Part shown: in pieces, positions 1-7,177 of the stretch
Numbering within the stretch: position 1 is the first letter of the stretch
Layout: the number at the start of each line of letters is the position of its first letter
DNA from: CAYNYM01 sp049366815
GTDB taxonomy: Bacteria; Desulfobacterota; DSM-4660; Desulfatiglandales; HGW-15
NCBI GenBank assembly: GCA_049366815.1
Contig: JBMNCO010000015.1
Coordinates: 1-22,120, forward strand
Reading direction: 5' to 3'
Length of the DNA stretch: 22,120 bases
Made by a program: the position numbers and the translations under genes
The notes under the pieces: generated by a model
What the model was told of the DNA's origin: nothing
The model's input: only the letters and a program-made list of their open reading frames with translations
Databases searched by the model: none

Positions 1-109
1 TTCCAGCCGGGAAACCATCTGTGACTCCCTGTTTTTTCAATTAATAATTACAAAAAAGTAACTTTAATGGAATTGCACCGATGAGTCAACAGAGAACGGG
101 GCGTAGAAT

Positions 110-142
110 GGGCTTGAAATTGGTAAGCCCAATGAATATATT
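110..142 (+). promoter_or_regulatory. Predicted sigma70-type promoter with overlapping inverted repeat
   Basis: TTGAAA at 114-119 and TATATT at 137-142 are separated by exactly 17 bases, a good match to the housekeeping bacterial promoter pattern. It lies about 95 bases upstream of the ClpX-like gene. An inverted repeat GGGCTT (110-115) / AAGCCC (125-130) with a 9-base spacer overlaps the -35 box and spacer, where a repressor could block polymerase. The boxes and repeat are seen directly; promoter activity and repression are inferred. Confidence 0.5.
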
Positions 143-238
143 GATTCCTAAGGCATTTACGGCACACTGATACCGCTGTATGCCCCGTGCCGTGAAGAGT
201 CAGGGACAGACAGAATCCCAAGACAGAGAGAGGACGGA

Positions 239-2065
239 ATGGAATTTGACCTTTATGATGAAAAAGAGGGCAGCGAAAAGCTTCCTAACCAGAAAGAACT
301 GGAAAAAGAGCTGAGCGATTACCTGTCAAAGAAATACGGAAACCGCATCAAGATCATATCGCCCTTCCTTTTCCCCAAAGGACAGGAGCATACCACAGAC
401 GAGGGAGGAAGGGGGGAATCAGGGGCGCCTGGCCCCAATTTCAACATGCTTCCCGAGGAACTTGAAGCGCATCTTGACAGTTTTGTGGTCAAGCAGGCCG
501 ATGCCAAGGCGGTTTTGGCCACCAAGGTGTGCACCCATTTTAACAGAATCAAGTACCTGAAGAGATATAGCGGAAAAAACAAGACGGTCGGTGTCGGCAT
601 GATCAAGAACAATGTCTTGATGATCGGGCCGACCGGTGTGGGAAAGACCTATATGATCAAGCTTGTCGCCCAAAAACTTGGAGTCCCCTTCGTAAAGGGG
701 GATGCGACCAAGTTCAGTGAGACAGGCTATGTGGGTGGGGATGTGGAGGACCTCGTCCGGGACCTTGTCTATGAGGCCAATGATGATATCGAACTGGCGG
801 AAAACGGGATCATCTATATCGATGAGATCGACAAGATAGCCTCCGCCCGGAATATCATCGGTCACGACGTCTCACGGACCGGCGTTCAGCGGGCACTCCT
901 GAAGCCCATGGAGGAGACGGACGTGGATTTGAAGGTCCCCCATGATGCGGTCTCCCAGATTCAGGCCATAGAGCATTATCGGCGCACCGGCAAAAAAGAA
1001 AAGAGGATCGTCAACACGAAGAACATCCTTTTTATCATGAGCGGGGCCTTTGGAGACCTGGGTGAGATCATCAAAAAGCGGCTTCAAAAGCAGGGAATTG
1101 GTTTTGAGGCCGATGTGAGATCCCCTGACGTGCCCTGGGAACTCCTCAAGGAAGTGACGGCCCAGGACCTGATCGAGTTCGGGTTTGAGTCTGAGTTTGT
1201 GGGCCGCTTGCCCGTGGTGGTGGTCTTTGACGAATTGACTAAAAACGATCTTGTCGAGATCTTGAAGAATCCCAATAACCCCATCGTGCTCAGCAAGAGG
1301 CAGGATTTTAAGGCCTACGGGATTGACATCAAGTTTGAGGAAGAGGCGATTGTGAAGATCGCTGAAATGGCTGTTCATGAAAGGACGGGCGCACGGGGCC
1401 TTGTGAGCGCTATCGAAAGGGTGCTCATTCCGTTTGAAAAGACCCTTCCCTCAACCGACATCAAGAGACTGATTGTGACACCCGAGCTGGTGGATGACCC
1501 GGAGGGCGAACTCAAGGACCTCAGGGAAAATCCTGACGATCCTCAACGTCTGAAAAGGTTTGCAAGGGGGGCTGAACGGGAGATCGAGGAGATCACGTCT
1601 TTTATCCTGGGGAGATCCGAGGATCTCAGACACACCTCAGGGGTCGGTATGAATGACACAAGGATCCGAATGATCGCCGACATCTATCTGAAAAAGACCT
1701 GCGATGTGAATACGGCCCTCCAGGATCTGGTGGATATGTACCAGGAGATCAAGATGGAAGAGGCCGCCCTGCCCGACAAGATCGAGGTCCGTATCAGCTT
1801 TGACGAGGGGGCCGTTGATGAGTTGCTCAAGCAGGCTATTGAAACAGAGGAACCGGCCGGCGCACTGGCCTTTCAACTGGCCAAGAAACTTGAATATGGA
1901 CTCAAACTGGTGAAGGACCGTGCCGGGATGGACAGCTTCAGCATTACGGGTGAGGCTGTGAACGATATGGAGAAGTACATCAACCACCTGGTCAAGACCT
2001 ACTATCGGCACAAGCCGGAACTTGTCGAACTGGATTCCCGAGAGGATGCGACGGAGGAGGTCTAG
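239..2065 (+). CDS. ClpX-like AAA+ protein unfoldase without zinc-binding domain
   Basis: This 608-residue protein is a cytoplasmic AAA+ unfoldase of the ClpX type, expected to unfold proteins and feed them to ClpP. Visible motifs are Walker A GPTGVGKT (130-137), pore loop GYVG (163-166), Walker B IIYIDEID (191-198), a ClpX-like RTGVQRALLKPME segment (213-225) and sensor-2 GARG (384-387). An IGF tripeptide (287-289) matches the ClpP-docking loop of ClpX. The N-terminal four-cysteine zinc domain of true ClpX is absent; the first 70 residues are charged and probably flexible. The protein is longer than ClpX (about 420 residues). Its extra C-terminal stretch (about 430-608) includes a segment at 516-560 resembling a second, degenerate small AAA domain without the sensor-2 arginine. 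The ATG follows a GAGAGGA ribosome site. A housekeeping ClpX presumably exists elsewhere; substrates are unknown. The family call is firm, the ClpP partnership inferred. Confidence 0.85.
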   Translation: MEFDLYDEKEGSEKLPNQKELEKELSDYLSKKYGNRIKIISPFLFPKGQEHTTDEGGRGESGAPGPNFNMLPEELEAHLDSFVVKQADAKAVLATKVCTHFNRIKYLKRYSGKNKTVGVGMIKNNVLMIGPTGVGKTYMIKLVAQKLGVPFVKGDATKFSETGYVGGDVEDLVRDLVYEANDDIELAENGIIYIDEIDKIASARNIIGHDVSRTGVQRALLKPMEETDVDLKVPHDAVSQIQAIEHYRRTGKKEKRIVNTKNILFIMSGAFGDLGEIIKKRLQKQGIGFEADVRSPDVPWELLKEVTAQDLIEFGFESEFVGRLPVVVVFDELTKNDLVEILKNPNNPIVLSKRQDFKAYGIDIKFEEEAIVKIAEMAVHERTGARGLVSAIERVLIPFEKTLPSTDIKRLIVTPELVDDPEGELKDLRENPDDPQRLKRFARGAEREIEEITSFILGRSEDLRHTSGVGMNDTRIRMIADIYLKKTCDVNTALQDLVDMYQEIKMEEAALPDKIEVRISFDEGAVDELLKQAIETEEPAGALAFQLAKKLEYGLKLVKDRAGMDSFSITGEAVNDMEKYINHLVKTYYRHKPELVELDSREDATEEV

Positions 2066-2256
2066 GGGCGCCATAGGGCAGGAGACGAGCGACAGATTCC
2101 GGACGTGACGGCAGCGGGGAGGGCACGAGGCGAAGGTCCCAGGCACCACAGCCCAGTGCCCTTTCGTCGTTTCGCTGCGAGCACGGACATCATCCAGGCA
2201 ACCTGCCGGAAGTCGCTTTCCAGATCTAAACAGGATGCATTCAAAATGGGCAACAA
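2066..2256 (+). other. Spacer upstream of ahbC with alternative hairpins
   Basis: These 191 bases hold no convincing gene. GGGCAC (2121-2126) can pair with GTGCCC (2156-2161), or alternatively GGCAC (2142-2146) with GTGCC (2156-2160), so two hairpins compete for the same 3' arm. A CTTTCGTCGTTT stretch follows. This could be a weak terminator of the upstream gene or a leader of the heme cluster; neither is proven. No clear promoter was found. Confidence 0.3.
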
Positions 2257-3441
2257 ATGATTGGTATATCCAAACTCTATTGTGGAACGGTTGAGCCATC
2301 CGACGCCTTGCGGTACGGTCGGCGCTCTCAGGAATTACCATCCCATCTCCTTCAATTTTCTGAAGACAAAAAACCGGTCGTGGTCTGGAATTGCACCAGG
2401 GCCTGTAACCTCAAATGCATGCATTGTTATGCACAAGCAGTGGAAAAATCTCCGGAAAGGGAACTGTCCACCGATCAGGCCCGTGTCATGATGGATGACC
2501 TTGCCGCTTTCGGGGTGCCGGTCATTCTTTTTTCCGGGGGTGAACCACTGATCCGAAAGGATCTGGCGGCCCTCGCCCATTACGCCGTAGGCAAAGGCAT
2601 GAGGGCCGTGATTTCCACAAACGGGACCTTGATCACGAGGCAAAAGGCGAGGGAATTGAAGGAAGTGGGGCTCTCCTATGTCGGTATCAGCCTGGACGGC
2701 CTCGAAGAGGTCAATGACCGCTTCAGGGGGAAAAGGGGGGCCTTTGTCGAGGCCGTGCGGGGCATCAAAAACTGCCAGGAGGCGGGGCTCAAAGTCGGCC
2801 TCCGGTTCACCATGAACCGGATGAATAGGGAAGAGGTGCCACGCATTTTCGACCTCCTGGAACAGCACGAGATTCCCAGGGCCTGTTTCTATCATCTGGT
2901 CTATGCCGGTCGCGGTTCAGAACTCATGGAACAGGACCTGACTCACGAAGAGACCCGCCGCGTCGTGGATCTAATCATGGACCGGACAAGGGATCTTCAT
3001 CAACGGGGATTGGCCAAGGAGATCCTGACCGTGGACAACCACGCCGACGGACCTTACCTCTATCTGCGCATGTTGAGAGAACAATCTCCCAGGGCAAAGG
3101 AAGTCATGGAACTGCTCAGGATGAACGAGGGCAACAACTCGGGGCGGGGTATCGGTTGCATAAGCTGGGACGGATCCGTCTATGCGGACCAGTTCTGGAG
3201 ACATCATTCCTTTGGAAATATCCTTGAGCGGCCTTTCAGCGAGATATGGATGGATCTTTCCGAACCCCTGATGGAAAAGCTCAAGGAGAAGAAGAGGTAT
3301 GTCACGGGACGCTGTGCCTCCTGCAGGTGGCTGGATATTTGTGGGGGCAACTTCCGGGTCAGGGCCGAGGCGGCCACCGGGGACCTGTGGGCGCCGGATC
3401 CCGCATGCTATCTCAGCGATGAAGAGATCTCCGGCGGATAG
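2257..3441 (+). CDS. ahbC: 12,18-didecarboxysiroheme deacetylase AhbC (radical SAM)
   Basis: AhbC removes the two acetate side chains of 12,18-didecarboxysiroheme to give iron-coproporphyrin III in the alternative heme pathway of sulfate reducers and archaea. The 394-residue protein has the radical SAM cluster motif CNLKCMHC (Cys50, Cys54, Cys57), SGGEP at 93-97, and a SPASM-like C-terminus with Cys301, Cys353, Cys356, Cys362 and Cys384 for auxiliary cluster binding. The N-terminus (MIGISKLYCGTVEPSDALRY) is typical of the family and fixes the start, although no good ribosome site lies in front of it; the nearest AGGA is about 20 bases away. Its role is confirmed by hemB, ahbD and ahbA downstream in the same direction. 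The protein is cytoplasmic and oxygen-sensitive by nature of the family. The main alternative, AhbD, is better matched by the gene at 4524. Confidence 0.9.
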   Translation: MIGISKLYCGTVEPSDALRYGRRSQELPSHLLQFSEDKKPVVVWNCTRACNLKCMHCYAQAVEKSPERELSTDQARVMMDDLAAFGVPVILFSGGEPLIRKDLAALAHYAVGKGMRAVISTNGTLITRQKARELKEVGLSYVGISLDGLEEVNDRFRGKRGAFVEAVRGIKNCQEAGLKVGLRFTMNRMNREEVPRIFDLLEQHEIPRACFYHLVYAGRGSELMEQDLTHEETRRVVDLIMDRTRDLHQRGLAKEILTVDNHADGPYLYLRMLREQSPRAKEVMELLRMNEGNNSGRGIGCISWDGSVYADQFWRHHSFGNILERPFSEIWMDLSEPLMEKLKEKKRYVTGRCASCRWLDICGGNFRVRAEAATGDLWAPDPACYLSDEEISGG

Positions 3442-3567
3442 ACTGCCCTGGAATTACTGAAAGCGGTTCAAGGACCGGAGTTGATTTCAGGACCGCAGAA
3501 GGCTGAAAGGCTTCTTGTGCCCTCCGCCTCCCGTTGGTGAGGAGACCACCCTTATGGAGGAATTGTG

Positions 3568-4527
3568 ATGATTATTCGCCCTCGACGCCTGAGACGAAGC
3601 GGGGCCCTCAGGGAAATGGTCCGGGAGACCCGCCTGTCCGTAAAGGATTTTATCTATCCCCTCTTCGTCAAAAACGGCCGTGATATCAGGGACCCTATTG
3701 CGTCCATGCCCGGGCAGTATCATTTTTCCGTGGACCGGATCGCAAAGGAGGCACAGGACGTATGGGATCTTGGAATCCCTTCGATTCTCCTCTTCGGCCT
3801 CCCCGAGACCAAAGACCCGTTGGGCAGTTGCTCCTGTCAAGAGGACGGTGTCGTACAACGGGCGGTCATGGCGATCAAGGAAAGGGTGCCGGATGTGATC
3901 GTCATGACAGATGTCTGTCTTTGTGAATACACGGATCACGGCCACTGCGGGGTCCTCAGGGACGGGCGCGTGGACAATGACGCGACCCTTGAAGTGCTCT
4001 CCCGTCAGGCCGTGAGCCATGCCCGGGCCGGTGCCGATTTTGTGGCGCCCTCCGACATGATGGACGGGCGGGTGGCTGCGATCAGAAACGAACTGGATAT
4101 CCAGGGATTTCTCGATACGGGTATACTGTCCTATGCCGTCAAATATGCCTCTGCATTTTACGGGCCTTTCAGAGAAGCGGCCGACTCGGCGCCGAAATTC
4201 GGGGACCGGACAGCATACCAGATGGACCCTGCAAACGCCCTCGAGGCCATCAAAGAGGCCCGCCTCGATATGGAAGAGGGGGCCGACATGATCATGGTCA
4301 AACCTGCTCTGCCCTATCTGGACATTGTCAGGCGGGTCAGGGAGGAATGCCTGCTTCCCCTGGCGGCCTATAATGTGAGCGGGGAGTTCGCCATGATCAA
4401 GGCCGCTGGACAAAGGGGTTGGATCGATGAAAAGCGGGCCATGATGGAATCGCTCGTGTCCATCAAACGCGCGGGAGCCGATCTGATCATCACCTATTTT
4501 GCCAAGGAGGCGGCCCGAATCCTGTGA
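3568..4527 (+). CDS. hemB: Porphobilinogen synthase (delta-aminolevulinate dehydratase)
   Basis: HemB condenses two molecules of 5-aminolevulinate into porphobilinogen, the pyrrole precursor of siroheme, heme and cobamides. The protein is 319 residues, the usual length. The zinc-site motif DVCLCEYTDHGHCG gives ligands Cys117, Cys119 and Cys127, so this is a zinc-type enzyme. The Schiff-base lysines are Lys192 (in YAVKYASAFYGPFR) and Lys245 (in MIMVKPALPYLD). GGAGG at 3556-3560 sits 7 bases before this ATG; a GTG one codon earlier (3565) is possible but too close to that site. The gene follows ahbC by 126 bases, and its TGA stop overlaps the GTG start of ahbD, which suggests coupled translation. 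It supplies the early step of the pathway whose last steps are encoded by its neighbours. Confidence 0.96.
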   Translation: MIIRPRRLRRSGALREMVRETRLSVKDFIYPLFVKNGRDIRDPIASMPGQYHFSVDRIAKEAQDVWDLGIPSILLFGLPETKDPLGSCSCQEDGVVQRAVMAIKERVPDVIVMTDVCLCEYTDHGHCGVLRDGRVDNDATLEVLSRQAVSHARAGADFVAPSDMMDGRVAAIRNELDIQGFLDTGILSYAVKYASAFYGPFREAADSAPKFGDRTAYQMDPANALEAIKEARLDMEEGADMIMVKPALPYLDIVRRVREECLLPLAAYNVSGEFAMIKAAGQRGWIDEKRAMMESLVSIKRAGADLIITYFAKEAARIL

Positions 4528-5600
4528 AAAACGGACATCCCCACAACCAAGGACCCCGGCTGGTGGCCTGGGAGGTCACCAGATCATGCAACTTGAATTG
4601 CGTCCACTGCCGGGCATCGTCTGATCGCGGTCCCTATCCCAACGAGCTGGATACAAAAAAGTGCATGGAGATACTGGGTCAAATCGCAGCCGAGGGTAAA
4701 CCGATCGTCATCCTTACGGGCGGCGAACCCCTGCTGAGAGAAGACATCTTCGACCTGGCTCGGTATGGCACGAACCTGGGCCTTCGAATGGTCCTCGCCA
4801 CCAACGGGACCCTGATGACGCCCCGGATCGTCGAGGCTATGAAGGACTCAGGGATCAAACGGGTCAGTATCTCTCTGGACGGACCCAATGCCGAGGAACA
4901 TGATGCCTTCAGAAAGGTGCCCGGAGCCTATGACGGTGCTCTCAAGGGCATTGAGCTGTTAAGAGAGGGCGGTGTCGAATTCCAGGTCAATACCACCGTG
5001 ACGCGGCACAACATAGGGCACATACACGAAATGCTCGATCTGGCCATTTCTCTTGGGGCCGCGGCCCACCACATCTTTCTGCTTGTACCGACAGGCCGGG
5101 CCAGGGATATGCTCGACCAGGAGATTGACGCCCGGGAATATGAAAAGGTATTACACTGGTTTTATAATAAAGGGAAAGAGGTCCCCATCCACCTCAAGGC
5201 GACCTGTGCGCCTCATTATTACAGGATCCTGCGGCAAGAGGCCCACAGGAGGGGCGAAAAGGTGGATTTCGAGACTTACGGCCTGGATGCGGTGACTCGA
5301 GGGTGTCTGGGAGGAACGGCCTTCTGTTTTATCGGCCATGACGGTGTCGTCCAGCCCTGCGGATACCTGGAAATCAACTGCGGAGATCTCAGTGTCTCCT
5401 CCTTTGAGGATGTCTGGAGGAACTCGGATGTCTTCAAAAAACTCAGGGACTTTTCAGAGTATAAGGGAAAGTGCGGCCGTTGCGAGTTTTTAAGGGTATG
5501 TGGTGGGTGCCGAGCCAGGGCCTATGAGGCCACAGGCGATTTCATGGCCGAAGAACCCCTATGCCTTTACCAGCCGGCTCGGGAGTCGAATCATGGATGA
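4524..5600 (+). CDS. ahbD: Heme b synthase AhbD (radical SAM)
   Basis: AhbD catalyses the last step of the alternative heme pathway: oxidative decarboxylation of two propionates of iron-coproporphyrin III to vinyl groups, yielding heme b. The 358-residue protein shows the radical SAM motif CNLNCVHC (Cys22, Cys26, Cys29) within the typical LVAWEVTRSCNLNCVHCRAS context, TGGEP at 65-69, and a SPASM-like tail with Cys317, Cys320, Cys326, Cys329 and Cys347. The GTG start lies in a GTGA overlap with the hemB stop, with AAGGAGG at 4504-4510 somewhat far (13 bases), which fits translational coupling. The 3' end overlaps ahbA by 8 bases. The paralogue AhbC is at 2257. The context and the conserved N-terminal sequence separate AhbD from PqqE-like and other SPASM enzymes. 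Confidence 0.92.
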   Translation: MKNGHPHNQGPRLVAWEVTRSCNLNCVHCRASSDRGPYPNELDTKKCMEILGQIAAEGKPIVILTGGEPLLREDIFDLARYGTNLGLRMVLATNGTLMTPRIVEAMKDSGIKRVSISLDGPNAEEHDAFRKVPGAYDGALKGIELLREGGVEFQVNTTVTRHNIGHIHEMLDLAISLGAAAHHIFLLVPTGRARDMLDQEIDAREYEKVLHWFYNKGKEVPIHLKATCAPHYYRILRQEAHRRGEKVDFETYGLDAVTRGCLGGTAFCFIGHDGVVQPCGYLEINCGDLSVSSFEDVWRNSDVFKKLRDFSEYKGKCGRCEFLRVCGGCRARAYEATGDFMAEEPLCLYQPARESNHG

Positions 5601-6039
5601 CACGGATCGCCTTATCATCAATGAAATCCAGTCGGATTTTCCTATCCATCCGAGGCCTTTCGATGTGTTGGGCGCACGCCTAAATCTGTCCGGATCGCAG
5701 GTGATGGAGCGGATCCGAGCCCTGAAGCAGGAAGGCGTGATTCGGCGTATCGGGGGCAATTTCAATTCAAAGCGGTTGAACTTTTGCAGCACGCTCTGCG
5801 CTGCAAAGGTGCCTGATGAAAATCTCGATCAGTTTGTGGAAACTGTGAACAGTTATTCCGGCGTGACGCACAATTATCTGAGGAAGCATGAATACAATGT
5901 GTGGTTCACCTTTATCGGTCCCGATATGGCCTCTGTAGATCAAGCCTTGAAGACCATTTCAGAAACCACAGGGGTGACGGAGATTCGCAATCTCCCCGCC
6001 GTCAGGACCTTTAAGATCAAAGTGGATTTCCCCGTCTAG
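5593..6039 (+). CDS. ahbA: Siroheme decarboxylase subunit, AhbA-type
   Basis: Siroheme decarboxylase removes carboxyl groups from the C12 and C18 acetates of siroheme, giving 12,18-didecarboxysiroheme for AhbC. The 148-residue protein has the Lrp/AsnC-like fold expected of the family: an N-terminal winged-helix-like part (about 1-60, with VIRRIGGNFNSK) and a C-terminal RAM-like part containing THNYLRKHEYNVWFT (92-106). This stretch fits AhbA better than AhbB, which usually carries an HCY...YPYN-like stretch instead. The ATG at 5593 overlaps the ahbD end by 8 bases; an upstream in-frame extension into ahbD is ignored because the family starts at this methionine. Only one of the two usual subunits is present here. 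An Lrp regulator is the alternative, but context and motif argue against it. Confidence 0.85.
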   Translation: MDDTDRLIINEIQSDFPIHPRPFDVLGARLNLSGSQVMERIRALKQEGVIRRIGGNFNSKRLNFCSTLCAAKVPDENLDQFVETVNSYSGVTHNYLRKHEYNVWFTFIGPDMASVDQALKTISETTGVTEIRNLPAVRTFKIKVDFPV

Positions 6040-6323
6040 GAATCTTCTTCCTCATACATAGAGATGAGACGTTCCAACTCATCCTCTGTGATCTTCCCCG
6101 CCTCCAGGAGGAGATCTCCAATCCCATCTTCCCTAAGTTCATCAATGGCCAGTATGGCCTTGTTTGTCTTGGACATGGTGCTGAAGATGGTATATTCGAG
6201 TGTCATGTGCGATTTTTTGAGGAGCTTCACGGAGTTATCGATCACAATGAAGTGGTAGTTCAGGGCGGCATACCCCACCCCTGCAATGACGCCCAGAAGC
6301 AACATCTTCTTTAAAAAAGCCAT
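6036..6323 (-). CDS. Small membrane-anchored protein of unknown function
   Basis: This 95-residue protein has one hydrophobic N-terminal segment (about 5-25, KKMLLLGVIAGVGYAALNY), followed by a polar, probably helical cytoplasmic or periplasmic part with ITEDELERLISMYEEE at the end. I do not recognise a family. Support for a real gene is an AAAAGGA ribosome site about 9 bases before the ATG, normal codon content, a coherent signal-anchor design and a stop that abuts ahbA. The gene is convergent with ahbA, and the two share a palindromic CTAG in which each strand reads TAG as its stop. No function is claimed. The LLLEAGKITEDELERLI segment recalls short helical motifs in coiled-coil proteins. 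Confidence 0.65.
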   Translation of the reverse strand: MAFLKKMLLLGVIAGVGYAALNYHFIVIDNSVKLLKKSHMTLEYTIFSTMSKTNKAILAIDELREDGIGDLLLEAGKITEDELERLISMYEEEDS

Positions 6324-6818
6324 AGGGAAATCCTTTTCATCTTTTCCATCCAGAGAACCGGACGCACCCCCTCAGAGGCTCAGTAAAATAGAGGACGCCG
6401 GCTGGGGCTCATTCGTCGGCATCAGAGGCCGTGTGGAGGGGAACTTACCAGGTTTCCCGTGCCAGGTCAACCCAGGATTTTTGTATGATCTTCAGATGGA
6501 TATGGAATCAGAAGGGTTCATCGTGAATAAAGAAGCTCAAGGAAGACCAGGATGTCCCCATTCTCCCTTGATGCGTGCCGAAGTGAGATCCCGCGCGGAT
6601 GATGACAAATTTTGTCTCTTTGGATGACGTTTTTTGTCATTTCAGGCCTTTGAGGGATGTGTCTTTTCAATGGAGATGCAAAATAATGTTGAAAATTAAG
6701 GGAGATAGAAAAAACGGAATGCATATTGCTAAAGAGTGAGCATGCGGCACCGGGGAAACGCGGCTCAGAGGGACGGACAAAAGGGACAACGTTGGTTCCA
6801 TGGAGAAGGAGAAAGGAC
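6324..6818. other. Intergenic region, no convincing gene
   Basis: These 495 bases contain open frames on both strands but none with a credible ribosome site, composition or recognisable sequence. The only clear structure is the tandem dyad pair at 6602-6640, described separately. The promoters for the divergent small genes on either side must lie here, but I could not identify good -35/-10 pairs. Confidence 0.5.
6602..6640. promoter_or_regulatory. Tandem dyad pair, possible operator
   Basis: Two similar inverted repeats lie in a row. The first is GACAAA-T-TTTGTC (6604-6616), preceded by AT. The second is ATGAC-N7-GTCAT (6624-6640). Both fit ATGAC-N7-GTC, and their centres (6610 and 6632) are 22 bases apart, two helical turns, so dimers bound to both would face the same side of the DNA. 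They lie about 180 bases upstream of the 58-residue gene. The repeats are seen directly; an operator role is inferred. Confidence 0.4.
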
Positions 6819-6995
6819 ATGAAGATTATTCTCAGAATCTTTGAATACAAGGACACGATTGAAAGGGAGTTTGCCACGCTTGAGGAGGCCCAGAAAATTC
6901 TGGGTCATATGAACGATAAAAATCCCAATTTGAGGATAGAGCCGTATCTTGAAGTGGATGATCATTGCATTCTGGGGATAGCCCCCGCACATTGA
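6819..6995 (+). CDS. 58-residue protein of unknown function
   Basis: A small soluble protein with no signal peptide or membrane segment. The ATG is preceded by AGAAGGAGAAAGGAC, a strong ribosome site, and this decides the start against longer upstream frames. The sequence alternates a hydrophobic strand (IILRIFEY), a charged helix (TLEEAQKILGHMN) and a second strand (NLRIEPYLEV), suggesting a compact beta-alpha-beta mini-domain. There is a single cysteine near the end (HCILG). I do not recognise a family. It stands alone: the gene to the left is divergent, the one to the right is on the opposite strand, and a likely terminator follows at 7042. Its transcription could be controlled by the dyad pair at 6602-6640. 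Confidence 0.6.
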   Translation: MKIILRIFEYKDTIEREFATLEEAQKILGHMNDKNPNLRIEPYLEVDDHCILGIAPAH

Positions 6996-7041
6996 TCACG
7001 ATAGAGCTGATATCAACGATAAATTTTCCTGCTCATCCGGG

Positions 7042-7084
7042 CCCCTTTCGCAAGCGTATCTGGAAAAGGGGTACGGAATTTTTT
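7042..7084 (+). terminator. Probable intrinsic terminator after the 58-residue gene
   Basis: CCCCTTT (7042-7048) pairs perfectly with AAAGGGG (7065-7071) across a 16-base loop. A run of six T lies at 7079-7084, 7 bases after the stem. The T run is on the + strand side, so this would end transcripts of the 58-residue gene. The gap between stem and T run makes it imperfect. Confidence 0.45.
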
Positions 7085-7177
7085 GGTGCCGGACCGGAAA
7101 TGTCCACAAGCCAGTGCGTCTCCTCCCGCAGCGCAGGAGAAGACGCATTTTGCCCTGACCATAGTTGTCTTCTTCTC

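Noticed and set aside
3565..3567. GTG start of hemB one codon before the ATG
   Set aside because: It would lie only 4 bases from GGAGG, while the ATG at 3568 has a normal 7-base spacing.
5500..5592. N-terminal extension of AhbA into ahbD
   Set aside because: The added residues do not belong to the family and only mirror the ahbD coding sequence in another frame.
6286..6627. 113-codon open frame on the + strand
   Set aside because: It overlaps the start of the 95-residue gene on the other strand and has no ribosome site or recognisable product.
6518..6877. 119-codon open frame on the - strand
   Set aside because: It covers the dyad pair and overlaps the 58-residue gene, with no supporting signals.
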